In this document: positions 1-10,653 of the stretch, in pieces
Layout of the letters: each line of letters opens with the position of its first letter
Numbering within the stretch: position 1 is the stretch's first letter
Assembly: GCA_032622095.1 (NCBI GenBank)
Contig: CP136061.1
Coordinates: 50,413,797 to 50,477,796, forward strand
Length of the DNA: 64,000 bases
Source of the DNA: Siphonodentalium dalli
Taxonomy: Eukaryota; Mollusca; Scaphopoda; Gadilida; Siphonodentaliidae
Reading direction: 5' to 3'
The notes under the pieces: generated by a model
The model's database searches: none
The model's input: only the letters and a program-made list of their open reading frames with translations
Told to the model about the DNA's origin: nothing
Made by a program: the position numbers and the translations under genes

Positions 1-139
1 CTATTACATTCTATTTCCGTCCAAACATCAGACACCTACCAGAGGTAAGACCATGATGTTCGTCCAAACAAGGTTAGACCGGTTTTTGTTTGAAACATTT
101 GCTACAGTTCTATGCAGATTATAGATCTGCTGCTAATAT

Positions 140-596
140 GTGACCCGCCATATCAAATCCAGTCGTAAGTCGGGATTTTTTTTACCCTGTGCCAATGCAT
201 TCTCTTATATATGCGAGTCGACCATAGGTCGCCTCGCACATATAAGAGAATGCATTGGCCTAACAATTTTTTACAATTTTAATAATTTTTTCTTGTATTC
301 TTTAACAATTTTATAATTTCACCCATACAGAGCCCCAGACAAACATGAGCAGACGACACTCTTCTATATGCTTCTATATATGTGTGGGGCTCCCTGCAGG
401 GTAATGGATGTTTTTTATTTTATGTCCTAAAAATTGTAAGAAACATTTATTTTAAAAAAATGATAAAAAATTGTTAGGCCAATGCATTCTCTTATATATG
501 CGAGACGACCTATGGTCGACTCGCATATATAAGAGAATGCATTGGCACAGGGTAAAAAAATCCCGACTTACGACTGGATTTGATATGGCGGGTCAC
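140..596. mobile_element. Fold-back element, GTGACCCGCC ends, 4-bp target duplication
   Basis: Near-perfect outer inverted repeats start GTGACCCGCCATATC and end GATATGGCGGGTCAC, flanked by ATAT on both sides. Inside are two copies of the shared hairpin core (about 174-260 and 478-546). Between them is a centre containing a CCTGCAGGG segment near 391. There is no ORF. A second copy lies at 49070-49479 with its centre in the opposite orientation. Confidence 0.85.
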
Positions 597-2219
597 ATAT
601 ATACATTTTATTACTACAGTGAATTGTTCTGGCCACAGTATCATGTTAAGTTGAAGAGGTCAGATTGCTGGATCAAATGAGCCGCCGAAGGTGGAGACAT
701 GATGCGATGACCTGATCAATTCAGCAGCGACCATCATAGAGAGCTCTATGGGAAACATCTTGTCCCTAAAATGTGCCTATTTTTATCATAGGGAGAAGTC
801 TCTATTATATAAACCAGGATGCATATTTCAAGACAGCATATTTGACGTGTATTATTACTGATTATAATGGTGTACTTCAGTGTACTTACTCATCATAATG
901 GTAGTATAAATGAGCTCTTGTATTGCATAATACTTATTGGATAACAGAAATGTGAGGATGGAGATTAAATTGAACTCCAGCCTTTATGACTTCTCCCTGA
1001 TAACAGTCCATTTCATCCTAATAATCTTATATGGAGAAGTCATTTCTCCCAATTTGCATTTTCTGGGCTGATTCTGGCCAGACCAACCCATTAATAGGAC
1101 ATTTTGATGTTGACATTCAAAAGAGGAAGATTTAAAGATGGATTATCTCTTTAAATAACAAATTTGATATAGTTGCATGGGTATAAAATAATAAATATGA
1201 ACTTAAGACCCCTGTCCGGAAAGGCTTCTCTCAATTAATATTGATTTTGTTTCGAATATTTTATTATGAAATGAGATGATTAATTGGGACACTTTATTTG
1301 TCTATTTTTAGAACAGACCATTTGGGTGATACCATATAGTGATAGAGAGCATTAGGCTGTTCATATGGCTACGTACAGTACGTCAAATGTCCCAGATTGA
1401 TTGGCTGTATTGTTTTATTCCATAGTTATAAGCGATAATGGGTATAATTACCGTTTATTTGTGACAAAATTATGCAATAACATTCTGGTCTCTGTTAACA
1501 GTAACTACTACTGTTCATTAGCTAAACATCCACACCTTTTTAGACCAGAAAGTATTCGAAATAAAATCAATATTAATCGATAGAAGCATTTTCAGACAGG
1601 AGTCTTCAATTCAGATCTAATATTTTATACCCGGCAACTATATAACACAAAGAGATAGACCATCTTTAACATTTTGAATTTTTGTCAGCCTGGAATAAAA
1701 TCCAGTGATCGTCTCTAATATAGAGTGTCCATGCTTTCATTACCCAAAAGCGGTAGATAAAAAGTGGTAGATAATAAAAAGCTGTCTCCTTTATGAGTTT
1801 TTGTGATCGTTGTCAACATATTACTTACAGATGATTTGTGGATTTTCGCAATACCTATATGCCATATGAATGATGTTGACTTCAAGTAATTTTATATTTA
1901 TTTTACACGCTAAGCTGAAAATTGTCAAATTAAATTTTTGGTTGTCTATTATATATCTAAAACAGATTTTTTTGGTCCATCTGAGCAGATATCTTAGCTC
2001 AGGGTTATTGGATCCAAATGACAGTTCTGTTTGAGGGTTTATAATCAGGCTGCTCTTTCAAAGTGGGTTCAATGATGTTTATTAATATTTTATGCTCTAT
2101 ATTTATCCTTTTTGTTCTGGGAATTCTAGTAACCAACTATATCATTTTATTGTATAGCAGGGACCAGCCTTGAGCGCGATTTGGGAGATTACTTCTCCAA
2201 AAGTAGTGTCACTTCTCCC
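597..2219. other. Intron sequence; part of a local duplication
   Basis: No exon or ORF is convincing. Bases about 850-1090 resemble about 2370-2486 plus 2741-2865 (shared landmarks: attgcataatact, the stretch around attaaattgaact, ataacagtccattt). The second copy carries a MITE insertion, so the first acts as its empty site. Confidence 0.6.
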
Positions 2220-2340
2220 CAAGCCTTGAAATAGTGTGCCTGTCATTTGCAGAATGAGGTCCCCAGAGGGTGAATTTAGTGATGCTACCCCGCATAGTGG
2301 GCTAGCATCACCAAATTCACCCTCTGGGAACCTCATTCTG
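2220..2340. mobile_element. hAT-like palindromic MITE, half element
   Basis: It has the left end CAAGCCTTGAAATAG followed by one complete stem-loop (GAATGAGG...CCTCATTC). The right half is missing and the sequence stops directly after the loop. No target duplication can be scored. Confidence 0.8.
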
Positions 2341-2486
2341 AATGCATATGTCCCTACAGTATATTTAAACTGTATTTCTTCTTATTATAATGGAGTCCTT
2401 ACTCATTATAAACATTTTATAAATGGGCTGTTCTATTGCATAATATCTATTTGATCATAGAAGGCCGATGTTGGGGTGTTAATTGA

Positions 2487-2740
2487 CAAGCCTTGAAATA
2501 GGGTGTCTGTCATTTGCAGAATGAGGTCCCCAGAGGGTGAATTTAGTGATGCTACCCCGCATAGTGGGCTAGCATCACCAAATTCACCCTCTGGGAACCT
2601 CATTCTGCTGAGGTGTAAGCAGAATGAGGTCCCCAGAGGGTGAATTTGGTGATGCTAGCCCGCTATGCGGGGTAGCATCACTAAATTCACCCTCTGGGGA
2701 CCTCATTCTGCAAATGACAGACACCCTATTTCAAGGCTTG
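2487..2740. mobile_element. hAT-like palindromic MITE, complete
   Basis: It has full CAAGCCTTG...CAAGGCTTG termini. Two internal stem-loops are separated by a short linker (ctgaggtgtaag). It is flanked by an exact 8-bp duplication, TTAATTGA (2479-2486 and 2741-2748). An 8-bp duplication is the hAT hallmark. Confidence 0.92.
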
Positions 2741-3312
2741 TTAATTGAACTTCAGACTTTATGACTTGTCCTTCATAACAGTCCATTTCTCCTTAATAAT
2801 TAAAGGAATAAGTGACTTCTCTCATTTTGAAACCTCTAGGTTGGTCGGACTTGGTCCCTGGTGTTTGGGTATCTTTGCAGAATGTGCCTTTGAATAAAAT
2901 GATATACAGTATTCATGAGAAGTTTAGGCCATGGTTATTTAAATTTATGTTTAGTGTCATCCATGATTCTGAGAAATAATTGCAAAACGCGGTGATTATT
3001 CATTATTAATCATTAATCATTCTCGATAGGTTTCAGAAGTTACTTATATAACACACTGCAATTATAATATAACATAAATATTGACGCCAATCTTGTTTAC
3101 ATTCATTTTATGCAAATGAATCGTGTGTTTAGGGAATAGGAAAAAAAATTACCATCTGAAATTTCACAGGGGACACTCTTAGGGCAATGGAATTGTGCAT
3201 TGTGACAATAATTTATCAAAGGCATTATTATTTTCTGCCTTAGCTGAAGGATCTGTGTGATTTTAAATGTGAGCATGTTTTTTACAACCCAGCAATGCTT
3301 TCTCTGTTCCAG

Positions 3313-3447
3313 AAACTGTCACTGGCTGTGCTGTATACATCAACATTCTTCTTCACGTTGTTCTGGCAGTTTAATCAGTTTGTGCTGATGCTGCAGGCAT
3401 TCTCATTATTCGGTTCATGGATTCTTAATATCATACCAACTTACAAG
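3313..3447 (+). CDS. DPY19L: DPY19-like, exon 1 of window
   Basis: This exon has 45 codons, in phase 0 at both ends. It lies between a pyrimidine-rich acceptor (tctctgttccag) and the donor gtaaca. It encodes a hydrophobic segment with LYTSTFFFTLFWQFNQFVL, which matches the family's conserved FFWQFAQFVLLTQ membrane region. The polar stretch IIPTYK ends the exon. The preceding exon is outside the window. Confidence 0.93.
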
Positions 3448-3610
3448 GTAACATATGCAGGATATCTCATTTAAGAAATAGATTTATTTGATGAACAAAT
3501 TTTTATTGAAGAACAGAGTGCCACAATGATCATGGGCCAATGGTATACACACACAAGTTCATATATGTTATTAAATACCAGCTTATTAGATCCCTGTAAT
3601 TATTGTTATT

Positions 3611-4499
3611 AAGGCCAAGAAAAAAAGTGTTTTGATTCTCGGGCATAGCCGCGTCTGAACCATTTTATTACGATTTTCAATTTGACCTAACCTGTCAAAT
3701 GATAACACGAAAATAGGAAACTAGAAAACAGAAATTAGTTATGTTTCAAACATCAAATATGATAGACATACCATGGTGTATGTGTTGGTATTAAAAAAAC
3801 TGACACTAGGCAACGATAACTACCAGGTATATTGTCACCACAAGCTGCCCAAACCCCAAGTTTATTAAGTCAAATGTGTTCAAATATTTTGGTATTTTAT
3901 CAATTTGAAAAGGTAAACGGTAAACAATTCTGAGATTTACAATTTCGGGAACGCAAACCGGAAAGAAATATGGTGCGTATTGGCGATGTGAATGCTGGTT
4001 TAATATTTGAAGTTTTTATGGCTGGCATGTATTGAGGTACATAATACTTATTCAGATACGGCAGAATAAGTCATTCTAGACTTTCTATGAAGATCACTAT
4101 ATATATCTTTTCGTTTCGATTGTATTCAATTAACCGTATTTTTATTTGAGTAATTGAACCGGATATTTATCTCTGTTTGTTGTTATTAAACATGCTTGTT
4201 TAAACGAAACAATATTAGAAACGCAAATATTCTCTTCCCAATGTGACAACAGGTGATAAAACGTTAGCAGACTGGTCCATCTACAACGTTGAGAACGATC
4301 TTATTATGGTCATTCTTTATAGTGGAATACATTAGTTTATATCAAAGCAATGTTCTCCTTACATTTTCTTAACCTGGAAGGTATAATAACCCATGCTAAC
4401 TATGGGCATAACAAAAATAAAAAATAAAAATAAAACCCTTGCTCCCTCATCGATTCTCAAAAAAAATTGCGAATCAAAACACTTTTTTTGTTTGGCCTA
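3611..4499. mobile_element. TIR element, AGGCCAA...TTGGCCT ends
   Basis: The left end TTAAGGCCAAGAAAAAAAGT is followed by GTTTTGATTCTC. It is matched in inverse by 4455-4499 (GAATCAAAACAC, then TTTTTGTTTGGCCTAA). No ORF is seen between. A shorter copy with similar ends lies at about 39404-39690, and an end fragment near 18310. Confidence 0.6.
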
Positions 4500-4539
4500 A
4501 AAACATAGTTTTCATACAAAATGTGAATTTGTTCAGATG

Positions 4540-4727
4540 TATGCGAAAACTGTGTGCCAATGCATTCCCGTATATATGGGAGCCTCACGTACACAAGTTA
4601 ATACATTGGCCTAACAATGTTTACCTTGACAGCCATGCTTTCTCTTATATATCTGAGACTCTATAGGAGACTTGAATATATAACAGAATGCACTGGCACC
4701 AGCGCAGCTCCCCTCATGAAAGGGTAA
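4540..4727. mobile_element. Degenerate hairpin-core fold-back element
   Basis: Two degraded copies of the GCCAATGCATTC core are visible. The right end GCAGCTCCCCTCATGAAAGG matches the TCATGAAAGGGTTAA terminus of the TTAA family. The left terminus is not recognisable. Confidence 0.6.
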
Positions 4728-4860
4728 AATTGGATATTAAAATATGTATATTTTCAATGCACAGGGTAATTGCACAGTCACAGGTCAGAGGTAATAAAGA
4801 TTTTATACTTTGCAAGAGTTTCTATTTTCGTTATTGGTTTGATTGACATTAATATGGTCC

Positions 4861-4997
4861 GATATCACACATGTGTTCCGTCTTGCAGATTATTGATATG
4901 AATGACATAAATACAGTCCAGATATCACACATGTATTCCGTCTTGGTTTGATGACATAAATACTGTCCAGATATATCAAATGTGTTCCGTCTTTCAG
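4861..4997 (+). repeat. Tandem triplication of a 3' splice-site region
   Basis: The motif gatatcacacatgtgttccg occurs at 4861, 4921 and (degenerate) 4970. The copies are followed by tcttgcag, tcttgg and tctttcag; the last is the real acceptor of the exon at 4998. The spacing is 60 and then about 49 bp. Confidence 0.8.
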
Positions 4998-5129
4998 ATT
5001 TTCCAGGTTCTGATGGCACAGCTATCAGCGTTGATTCTCTGTTGCATTCTACAGTTCTACAATCCTATGATCCTCAGTTCACTCGGCCTCAATTTCATTC
5101 TCGGTGTGTTCATGATCATGTATGTTAAG
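4998..5129 (+). CDS. DPY19L: DPY19-like, exon 2 of window
   Basis: This exon has 44 codons, phase 0 at both ends, and begins IFQVLMAQLSALILCC. Two membrane helices are apparent (about residues 4-17 and 26-43 of the exon). The acceptor is ccgtctttcag and the donor is gtaggc. The acceptor region is present in three tandem copies just upstream (4861-4997), so a decoy acceptor lies near 4888. Confidence 0.92.
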
Positions 5130-5362
5130 GTAGGCTTCATAATTCCATTACGGTTCCTCATGGAATGCAACCGCATTAGTAGCAATTTTACACACATGGA
5201 GTATATTGTAGACTCTAATTTGATAAAAATGACCACAGATGCAAAAAAAAAATTTTTAACCATTAAATAGAGCTCATCAAATATCTCAAATTTTACCTAT
5301 GTTAAATTTCGAGTCGCATCCAATCTCGAGTCGACAATGGGTTGGATATGGGGAGTATTGAA

Positions 5363-5748
5363 CAAGCCTTGAATTTAGTGGAGCTATCCCGCTATACTAG
5401 CATCACCAAATTCACCCCATTCTGCTTTGGCCTCAACTGCTATGGGAGACCTAGGATCACATTGAAGTTCCCCAGTTGAAGTTGGTGATATTCACCCATT
5501 AATCGCCTCAATTATGCATTTTATCTTCTGAAAATTAGGGGATACAGAAACTTCTGAGAATGGAAAAAGTAACTAAAAACAATTTTAATTTGAGACTATA
5601 GATACTTCCCAGAAGATGAGGCCTAAGCAGAATGAGGTCCCCAGAGGGTGAATTTGGTGATGCTGGCCCACTTTGCAGGATAGCGTCACTAAATTCATCC
5701 TCTGGGAGCCTCGTTCTGCAAATGACAGGCACAATATTTGCAAGCTTG
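5363..5748. mobile_element. hAT-like MITE, long form
   Basis: The ends are CAAGCCTTGAA and a slightly deleted CAAGCTTG. The flanks are GTATTGAA and GTACTGAA (7 of 8 identical). Between the two stem-loops lies a central segment (about 5430-5625) that short copies lack, so this is nearer to an ancestral form. Confidence 0.78.
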
Positions 5749-5977
5749 GTACTGAATTAATTATAAAAAATGAATGCTTCCCAGAAGATTTAAATTTAGA
5801 AACAGAATCTGTACAGAATATTTCGAAGTGGACTAGAGCTTAACAAATATTTGAGACTGTCGGGCACGAAAATATATTTCTCAATTTTCTGAGTGATAAT
5901 CTTCAAAACTGAGTGCTTATATCCACCTGGTTGTTTGGTGTTATGTTACTAACATACTGTGTCATTTATTTTTGTAG

Positions 5978-6082
5978 AGCAGAACATCAAAAGAGAGCAG
6001 CGTTGTTTTCAGTATATTTATGACGGTTATATACTCAGTGCTATCATTGGTGCTCATGATTCTACTCAGCTCTGCAGCTCGG
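5978..6082 (+). CDS. DPY19L: DPY19-like, exon 3 of window
   Basis: This exon has 35 codons, phase 0 at both ends. A polar start (SRTSKESS) is followed by one long membrane helix (VVFSIFMTVIYSVLSLVLMI). The acceptor is tttttgtag and the donor is gtatgt at 6083. A TTAA-type fold-back element starts only about 10 bp into the following intron. Confidence 0.9.
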
Positions 6083-6092
6083 GTATGTTTGA

Positions 6093-6349
6093 CCCTTTCT
6101 GTACTACATGGATTTTTCCATTCAGTTATAAAAGTATACCTTGGAACAATCTATTATTCATTTCGAGGGTTATAGTGGTGATAAAAGCAGATGATACATA
6201 AATAAAAGTGCAGAAGGAGACTTATTTATTTTAGGAAATGTTCAGATAATAAGTTCAACATATGGTCGTTTTTTTAAACTTATTATCTAAACAATTCCTA
6301 AAGGACAACTACTCACCATTCATCAATGATGCTTTAGTATAGAAAGTGT
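6093..6349. mobile_element. Fold-back element with CCCTTTCT...AGAAAG ends
   Basis: The ends read ccctttctgtactacatgg and ctttagtatagaaag. The middle carries the inverted pair around AAATGTTCAGATAATAAG and its complement. It starts about 10 bp after the exon 3 donor. The TTAA flanks are degenerate (ttga, gtaa). Confidence 0.6.
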
Positions 6350-6386
6350 AAACCAAGTTTATATTTTGAACCCTTTCTTTACTTAA

Positions 6387-6550
6387 CCCTTTAATGATGG
6401 GAGTTGCCCTGGTGCAGCATTAAAGACTACATTGGCCTAACAAGGTCACTATTGTTAGGCCAATGTATTCTCTTATATATGCTATGCTGTCTATGGGATA
6501 CTTGCATATATAAGAGAATGCAGTGGCACAGGGTATTCACAAACTTTCAG
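6387..6550. mobile_element. TTAA fold-back element, hairpin core
   Basis: TTAA is followed by CCCTTTAATGATGGGAG. One complete hairpin core (about 6455-6533) follows. The right end is disrupted: after aggaagctccc the sequence switches to a TTCAGATAATAAGTTCAAC fragment of another family (6551-6640). Confidence 0.65.
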
Positions 6551-6790
6551 GAAGCTCCCTTAGGAAATCTTCAGATAATAAGTTCAACAACAGGCCATAT
6601 GTTGATCTTATCATTTGAACATTTCCCACCGATGAATATGAAACTTTCTGCTCTTGTATTATCTGTTCATCTGCGGTCTGCTTAATTTTCCTGAACATAC
6701 CTCTAGAAACATAATACACCATTCCAATGTATACTTTTGTAACTGATGAGAGATCCATTTATTAAAGAGTGCGTTAAATGTTTTGAAGAT

Positions 6791-7007
6791 ACAGTAATGT
6801 CCTAAATAATTGACTCTCCTTAACCACAGCAGAATTATGGGTAATTTTTCAGGATTTTGTTGGAAATATGGCTTGTTGCCTTTCATCGGAAAGCTCTCAG
6901 TGAGTGCTTTCCCATGAATGGCAACAAGCCATATTTCCGACTAAATCCTGAAAAATTACCCATAATTCTACTGTGGTTAAGGAGTCGATTATTTAGGACA
7001 TTACTGT
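6791..7007. repeat. Long near-perfect palindrome
   Basis: Arms of about 100 bp run from acagtaatgtcctaaataat to its complement ending at 7007, pairing almost to the centre near 6898. The two apparent ORFs on opposite strands share a peptide only because of this palindrome. It is probably a fold-back element with no visible relatives in the window. Confidence 0.8.
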
Positions 7008-7853
7008 ACTGTAAAGTCCTGTTAATTTGTGGGGGTCTATTATTCGTTGATTTTGTGGTTTGACCGAAATCAACATCCAATGAAATAATTTACTCAGAGT
7101 TGGTAAAGTAAATCTCAATATACGAGATGGAAATGAAGATTGGGCATCAAGTCTGTTTTCGGCATGTCGTGAAATGGGTTGACAAAAATATGGCAGATGA
7201 GATTAAACATTATTAATTTAATTTGTCGGTGGCCTATTAATAATTGTTTATGTACAACATCGTCTGTTTCCTGCTCTAATAGTTTGTATAAACAATGCTC
7301 AATGAATTGGTCTCTTAATAAAGGTTAATGCATGTTTCACCATGTGCAGGTTACTAGTACATAAAACAATAAATGACTACCTCACCAGCATGTGAATTGA
7401 AGCCTGTAGCTATCAGTGCACTGATTGCGTGATGCCCTTTCAGCACCGGAATACCGGTAATGTCTACTCAAAGATGTCATATACCTGCTATTGTAGAAAC
7501 TGATAAATATTGATAAATATGCTATCTGAACCACAAATTCACGTCCCCATGAAAAAGCCTTTTCAGAGGAAACCACGAGAATTGAGGCAGACGAAATCAA
7601 AGCCATGCACAGTATGTAAGTGAAATATCAGTGGAAAGAGTATTGGAAATCAGTCACACAAACAAAAAAGTCACTTCCTGTCAGAAAATAATGAAACTTT
7701 GAATATTTAGGCTGAATCATAAGTCTTTTTCAATGGAATATCAACATTTAGCCACCAAAATTGGTATAAAAATAGATGAATAATATAGTATTCTGAATCC
7801 TGGAGATACTCGAATACACCTGTGTTGAATGTAATGAAATAATTTCCTTACAG
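7008..7853 (+). other. Intron remainder before exon 4
   Basis: No exon, repeat family or RNA gene was recognised here. The short ORF on the minus strand (7382-7606) has no coding character that I can support. Confidence 0.4.
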
Positions 7854-7927
7854 AAACTACTCAGTGTGGATGCTGATGAACATATCTTCAAATTCTTGCA
7901 GTCAAAGTTCAAAGTGTCTCATGCCAG
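7854..7927 (+). CDS. DPY19L: DPY19-like, exon 4 of window
   Basis: This exon has 74 nt, enters in phase 0 and leaves after two bases of a codon. It encodes KLLSVDADEHIFKFLQSKF, matching the family's DDEHI..(I/L)(L/I)KSKF stretch at the start of the lumenal region. The acceptor is ttccttacag and the donor is gtatgt. The last 14 exonic bases and the donor form the first unit of a 70-bp tandem array that fills the next intron. Confidence 0.92.
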
Positions 7928-9666
7928 GTATGTTTCGCTAGGGATATAGAAATAGGTCTGTCCATCTGTAATAACTATGGAGGTCTCTCATGCGAAGTAT
8001 GTTTTGCTGGGGGATATAGAAATGGGTCTGTCCATCTGTAATAACTATGGAGGTCTCTCATGCGAAGTATGTTTTGCTGGGGGATATAGAAATGGGTCTG
8101 TCCATCTGTAATAACTATGGCGGTCTCTCATGCGAAGTATGTTTTGCTGGGGGATATAGAAATGGGTCTGTCCATCTGTAATAACTATGGAGGTCTCTCA
8201 TGCGAGGTATGTTTTGCTGGGGGATATATAAATGGGTCTGTCCATCTGTAATAACTATGGAGGTCTCTCATGCGAAGTATGTTTTGCTGGGGGATATAGA
8301 AATGGGTCTGTCCATCTGTAATAACTATGGAGGTCTCTCATGCGAAGTATGTTTTGCTGGGGATATAGAAATGGGTCTGTCCATCTGTAATAACTATGGA
8401 GGTCTCTCATGCGAAGTATGTTTTGCTGGGGGATATAGAAATGGGTCTGTCCATCTGTAATAACTATGGAGGTCTCTCATGCGAAGTATGTTTTGCTGGG
8501 GGATATAGAAATGGGTCTGTCCATCTGTAATAACTATGGAGGTCTCTCATGCGAAGTATGTTTTGCTGGGGATATAGAAATGGGTCTGTCCATCTGTAAT
8601 AACTATGGAGGTCTCTCATGCGAAGTATGTTTTGCTGGGGGATATATAAATGGGTCTGTCCATCTGTAATAACTATGGAGGTCTCTCATGCGAAGTATGT
8701 TTTGCTGGGGGATATATAAATGGGTCTGTCCATCTGTAATAACTATGGAGGTCTCTCATGCGAAGTATGTTTTGCTGGGGGATATATAAATGGGTCTGTC
8801 CATCTGTAATAACTATGGAGGTCTCTCATGCGAAGTATGTTTTGCTGGGGGATATAGAAATGGGTCTGTCCATCTGTAATAACTATGGAGGTCTCTCATG
8901 CGAAGTATGTTTTGCTGGGGGATATATAAATGGGTCTGTCCATCTGTAATAACTATGGAGGTCTCTCATGCGAAGTATGTTTTGCTGGGGGATATATAAA
9001 TGGGTCTGTCCATCTGTAATAACTATGGAGGTCTCTCATGCGAAGTATGTTTTGCTGGGGGATATAGAAATGGGTCTGTCCATCTGTAATAACTATGGAG
9101 GTCTCTCATGCGAAGTATGTTTTGCTGGGGGATATAGAAATGGGTCTGTCCATCTGTAATAACTATGGAGGTCTCTCATGCGAGGTATGTTTTGCTGGGG
9201 GATATAGAAATGGGTCTGTCCATCTGTAATAACTATGGAGGTCTCTCATGCGAAGTATGTTTTGCTGGGGGATATATAAATGGGTCTGTCCATCTGTAAT
9301 AACTATGGAGGTCTCTCATGCGAAGTATGTTTTGCTGGGGGATATATAAATGGGTCTGTCCATCTGTAATAACTATGGAGGTCTCTCATGCGAAGTATGT
9401 TTTGCTGGGGGATATAGAAATGGGTCTGTCCATCTGTAATAACTATGGAGGTCTCTCATGCGAAGTATGTTTTGCTGGGGGATATAGAAATGGGTCTGTC
9501 CATCTGTAATAACTATGGAGGTCTCTCATGCGAGGTATGTTTTGCTGGGGGATATAGAAATGGGTCTGTCCATCTGTAATAACTATGGAGGTCTCTCATG
9601 CGAAGTATGTTTTGCTGGGGGATATATAAATGGGTCTGTCCATCTGTAATAACTATGGAGGTCTCT
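7914..9666 (+). repeat. 70-bp tandem array seeded at the exon 4 donor
   Basis: About 25 copies of a 69-70 bp unit (starts with variants of gtctctcatgcgaagtatgt). The first, most divergent unit is the last 14 bases of exon 4, its donor and about 55 intronic bases. Later units read cgaagtatgt or cgaggtatgt where the exon has ccaggtatgt. Copies differ at few positions (gatataga/gatatata, aag/agg, one-base length variants). Confidence 0.95.
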
Positions 9667-10147
9667 TTCTCAGTCAAAATGGAGGAAAGTGTATCTATCC
9701 ATTTGCAATTAGTTTCGTCCATTCATTTTCTGCAGATTTATTGCCCTCATGGTAAAAATACATGTGTGCCAACTTTTGATCTCTTTTAACATAGTCCATG
9801 TTTTTATTATCTTTAGTTTACTCATGAGCCAGCACTGAGGGAATAATATCCTGATTTGGACACAATAGCTTGAACCCTATCGATGTGATATTTACACTCG
9901 CACATGCATTCGCATTGTGGAACATGAATGCAGGTTGTTGGTTGGTCGAAATTACGTCACATGACATGGTGTTCTGACCCAACTTGCATCCATTTTTGTG
10001 TAGATGTAACTTGTATCAAGTCACGAGAATAACGTTCCACACAAAATGTCAGACCAACTTACATCCATACTCGATGGAATGCAAGCAAATCAACATCCAT
10101 TTCTTAAATAGAAACCTGCTCTGCACAAATGTTATCTATGACAAATC
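9667..10147 (+). other. Intron spacer
   Basis: Unique-looking AT-rich sequence. No exon with usable splice sites and phase was found between the array and the next MITE. Confidence 0.4.
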
Positions 10148-10155
10148 AATGGGAA

Positions 10156-10409
10156 CAAGCCTTGAAATAGTGTGTCTGTCATTTGCAGAATGAGGTCCCC
10201 AGAGGGTGAATTTAGTGATGCTACCCTGCATAGTGGGCTAGCATCATCAAATTCACCCTCTGGGGACCTCATTCTGCTTACACCTCGGCAGAATGAGGTC
10301 CCCAGAGGGTGAATTTGGTGATGCTAGCCCGCTATGCAGTGTAGCATCACTAAATTCTCCCTCTGGGGACCTCATTCTGCAAATGACAGACATCCTATTT
10401 CAAGGCTTG
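10156..10409. mobile_element. hAT-like palindromic MITE, complete
   Basis: It has complete CAAGCCTTG...CAAGGCTTG ends, two stem-loops and an exact 8-bp flank duplication AATGGGAA (10148-10155 and 10410-10417). It lies 49 bp upstream of exon 5, so it is within reach of that exon's branch-point region. Confidence 0.92.
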
Positions 10410-10458
10410 AATGGGAACATCTTTGGAAGTGCAACTCATTATTGGTTTACACTTTCAG

Positions 10459-10617
10459 CGACTTTGATGCAAGACTGTACCTGTGTCTAGATATTTTCAA
10501 TGTGTTGCCAGCTGACACGTATCAGAGACTGTTGTCACACTTGGTGCTGCCTCCCTATGCGTTACTTCATTCTGTATTACTCGTCTTACTTGCTGTTGAT
10601 GTCTTCTCAAACTGGAG
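10459..10617 (+). CDS. DPY19L: DPY19-like, exon 5 of window
   Basis: This 159-nt exon completes a split Ser codon and then encodes DFDARLYLCLDIFNVLP, the counterpart of the conserved DFDTxLYTCAAEFDF block. A membrane helix (YALLHSVLLVLLAVDVF) follows. The acceptor is acactttcag and the donor is gtatgt. A palindromic hAT-like MITE ends 49 bp upstream of the exon. Confidence 0.94.
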
Positions 10618-10653
10618 GTATGTATCCTGTATTTAATAGAGAGGTGTATTTAA

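Noticed and set aside
2142-2454. ORFs encoding SPEGEF...SPNSPSG-like peptides, recurring across the window
   Set aside because: They are translations of the palindromic hAT-like MITE stem in both orientations, found at every copy.
7914-9666. Resemblance to a CRISPR array
   Set aside because: The whole 70-bp unit is repeated without unique spacers, and the host is eukaryotic.
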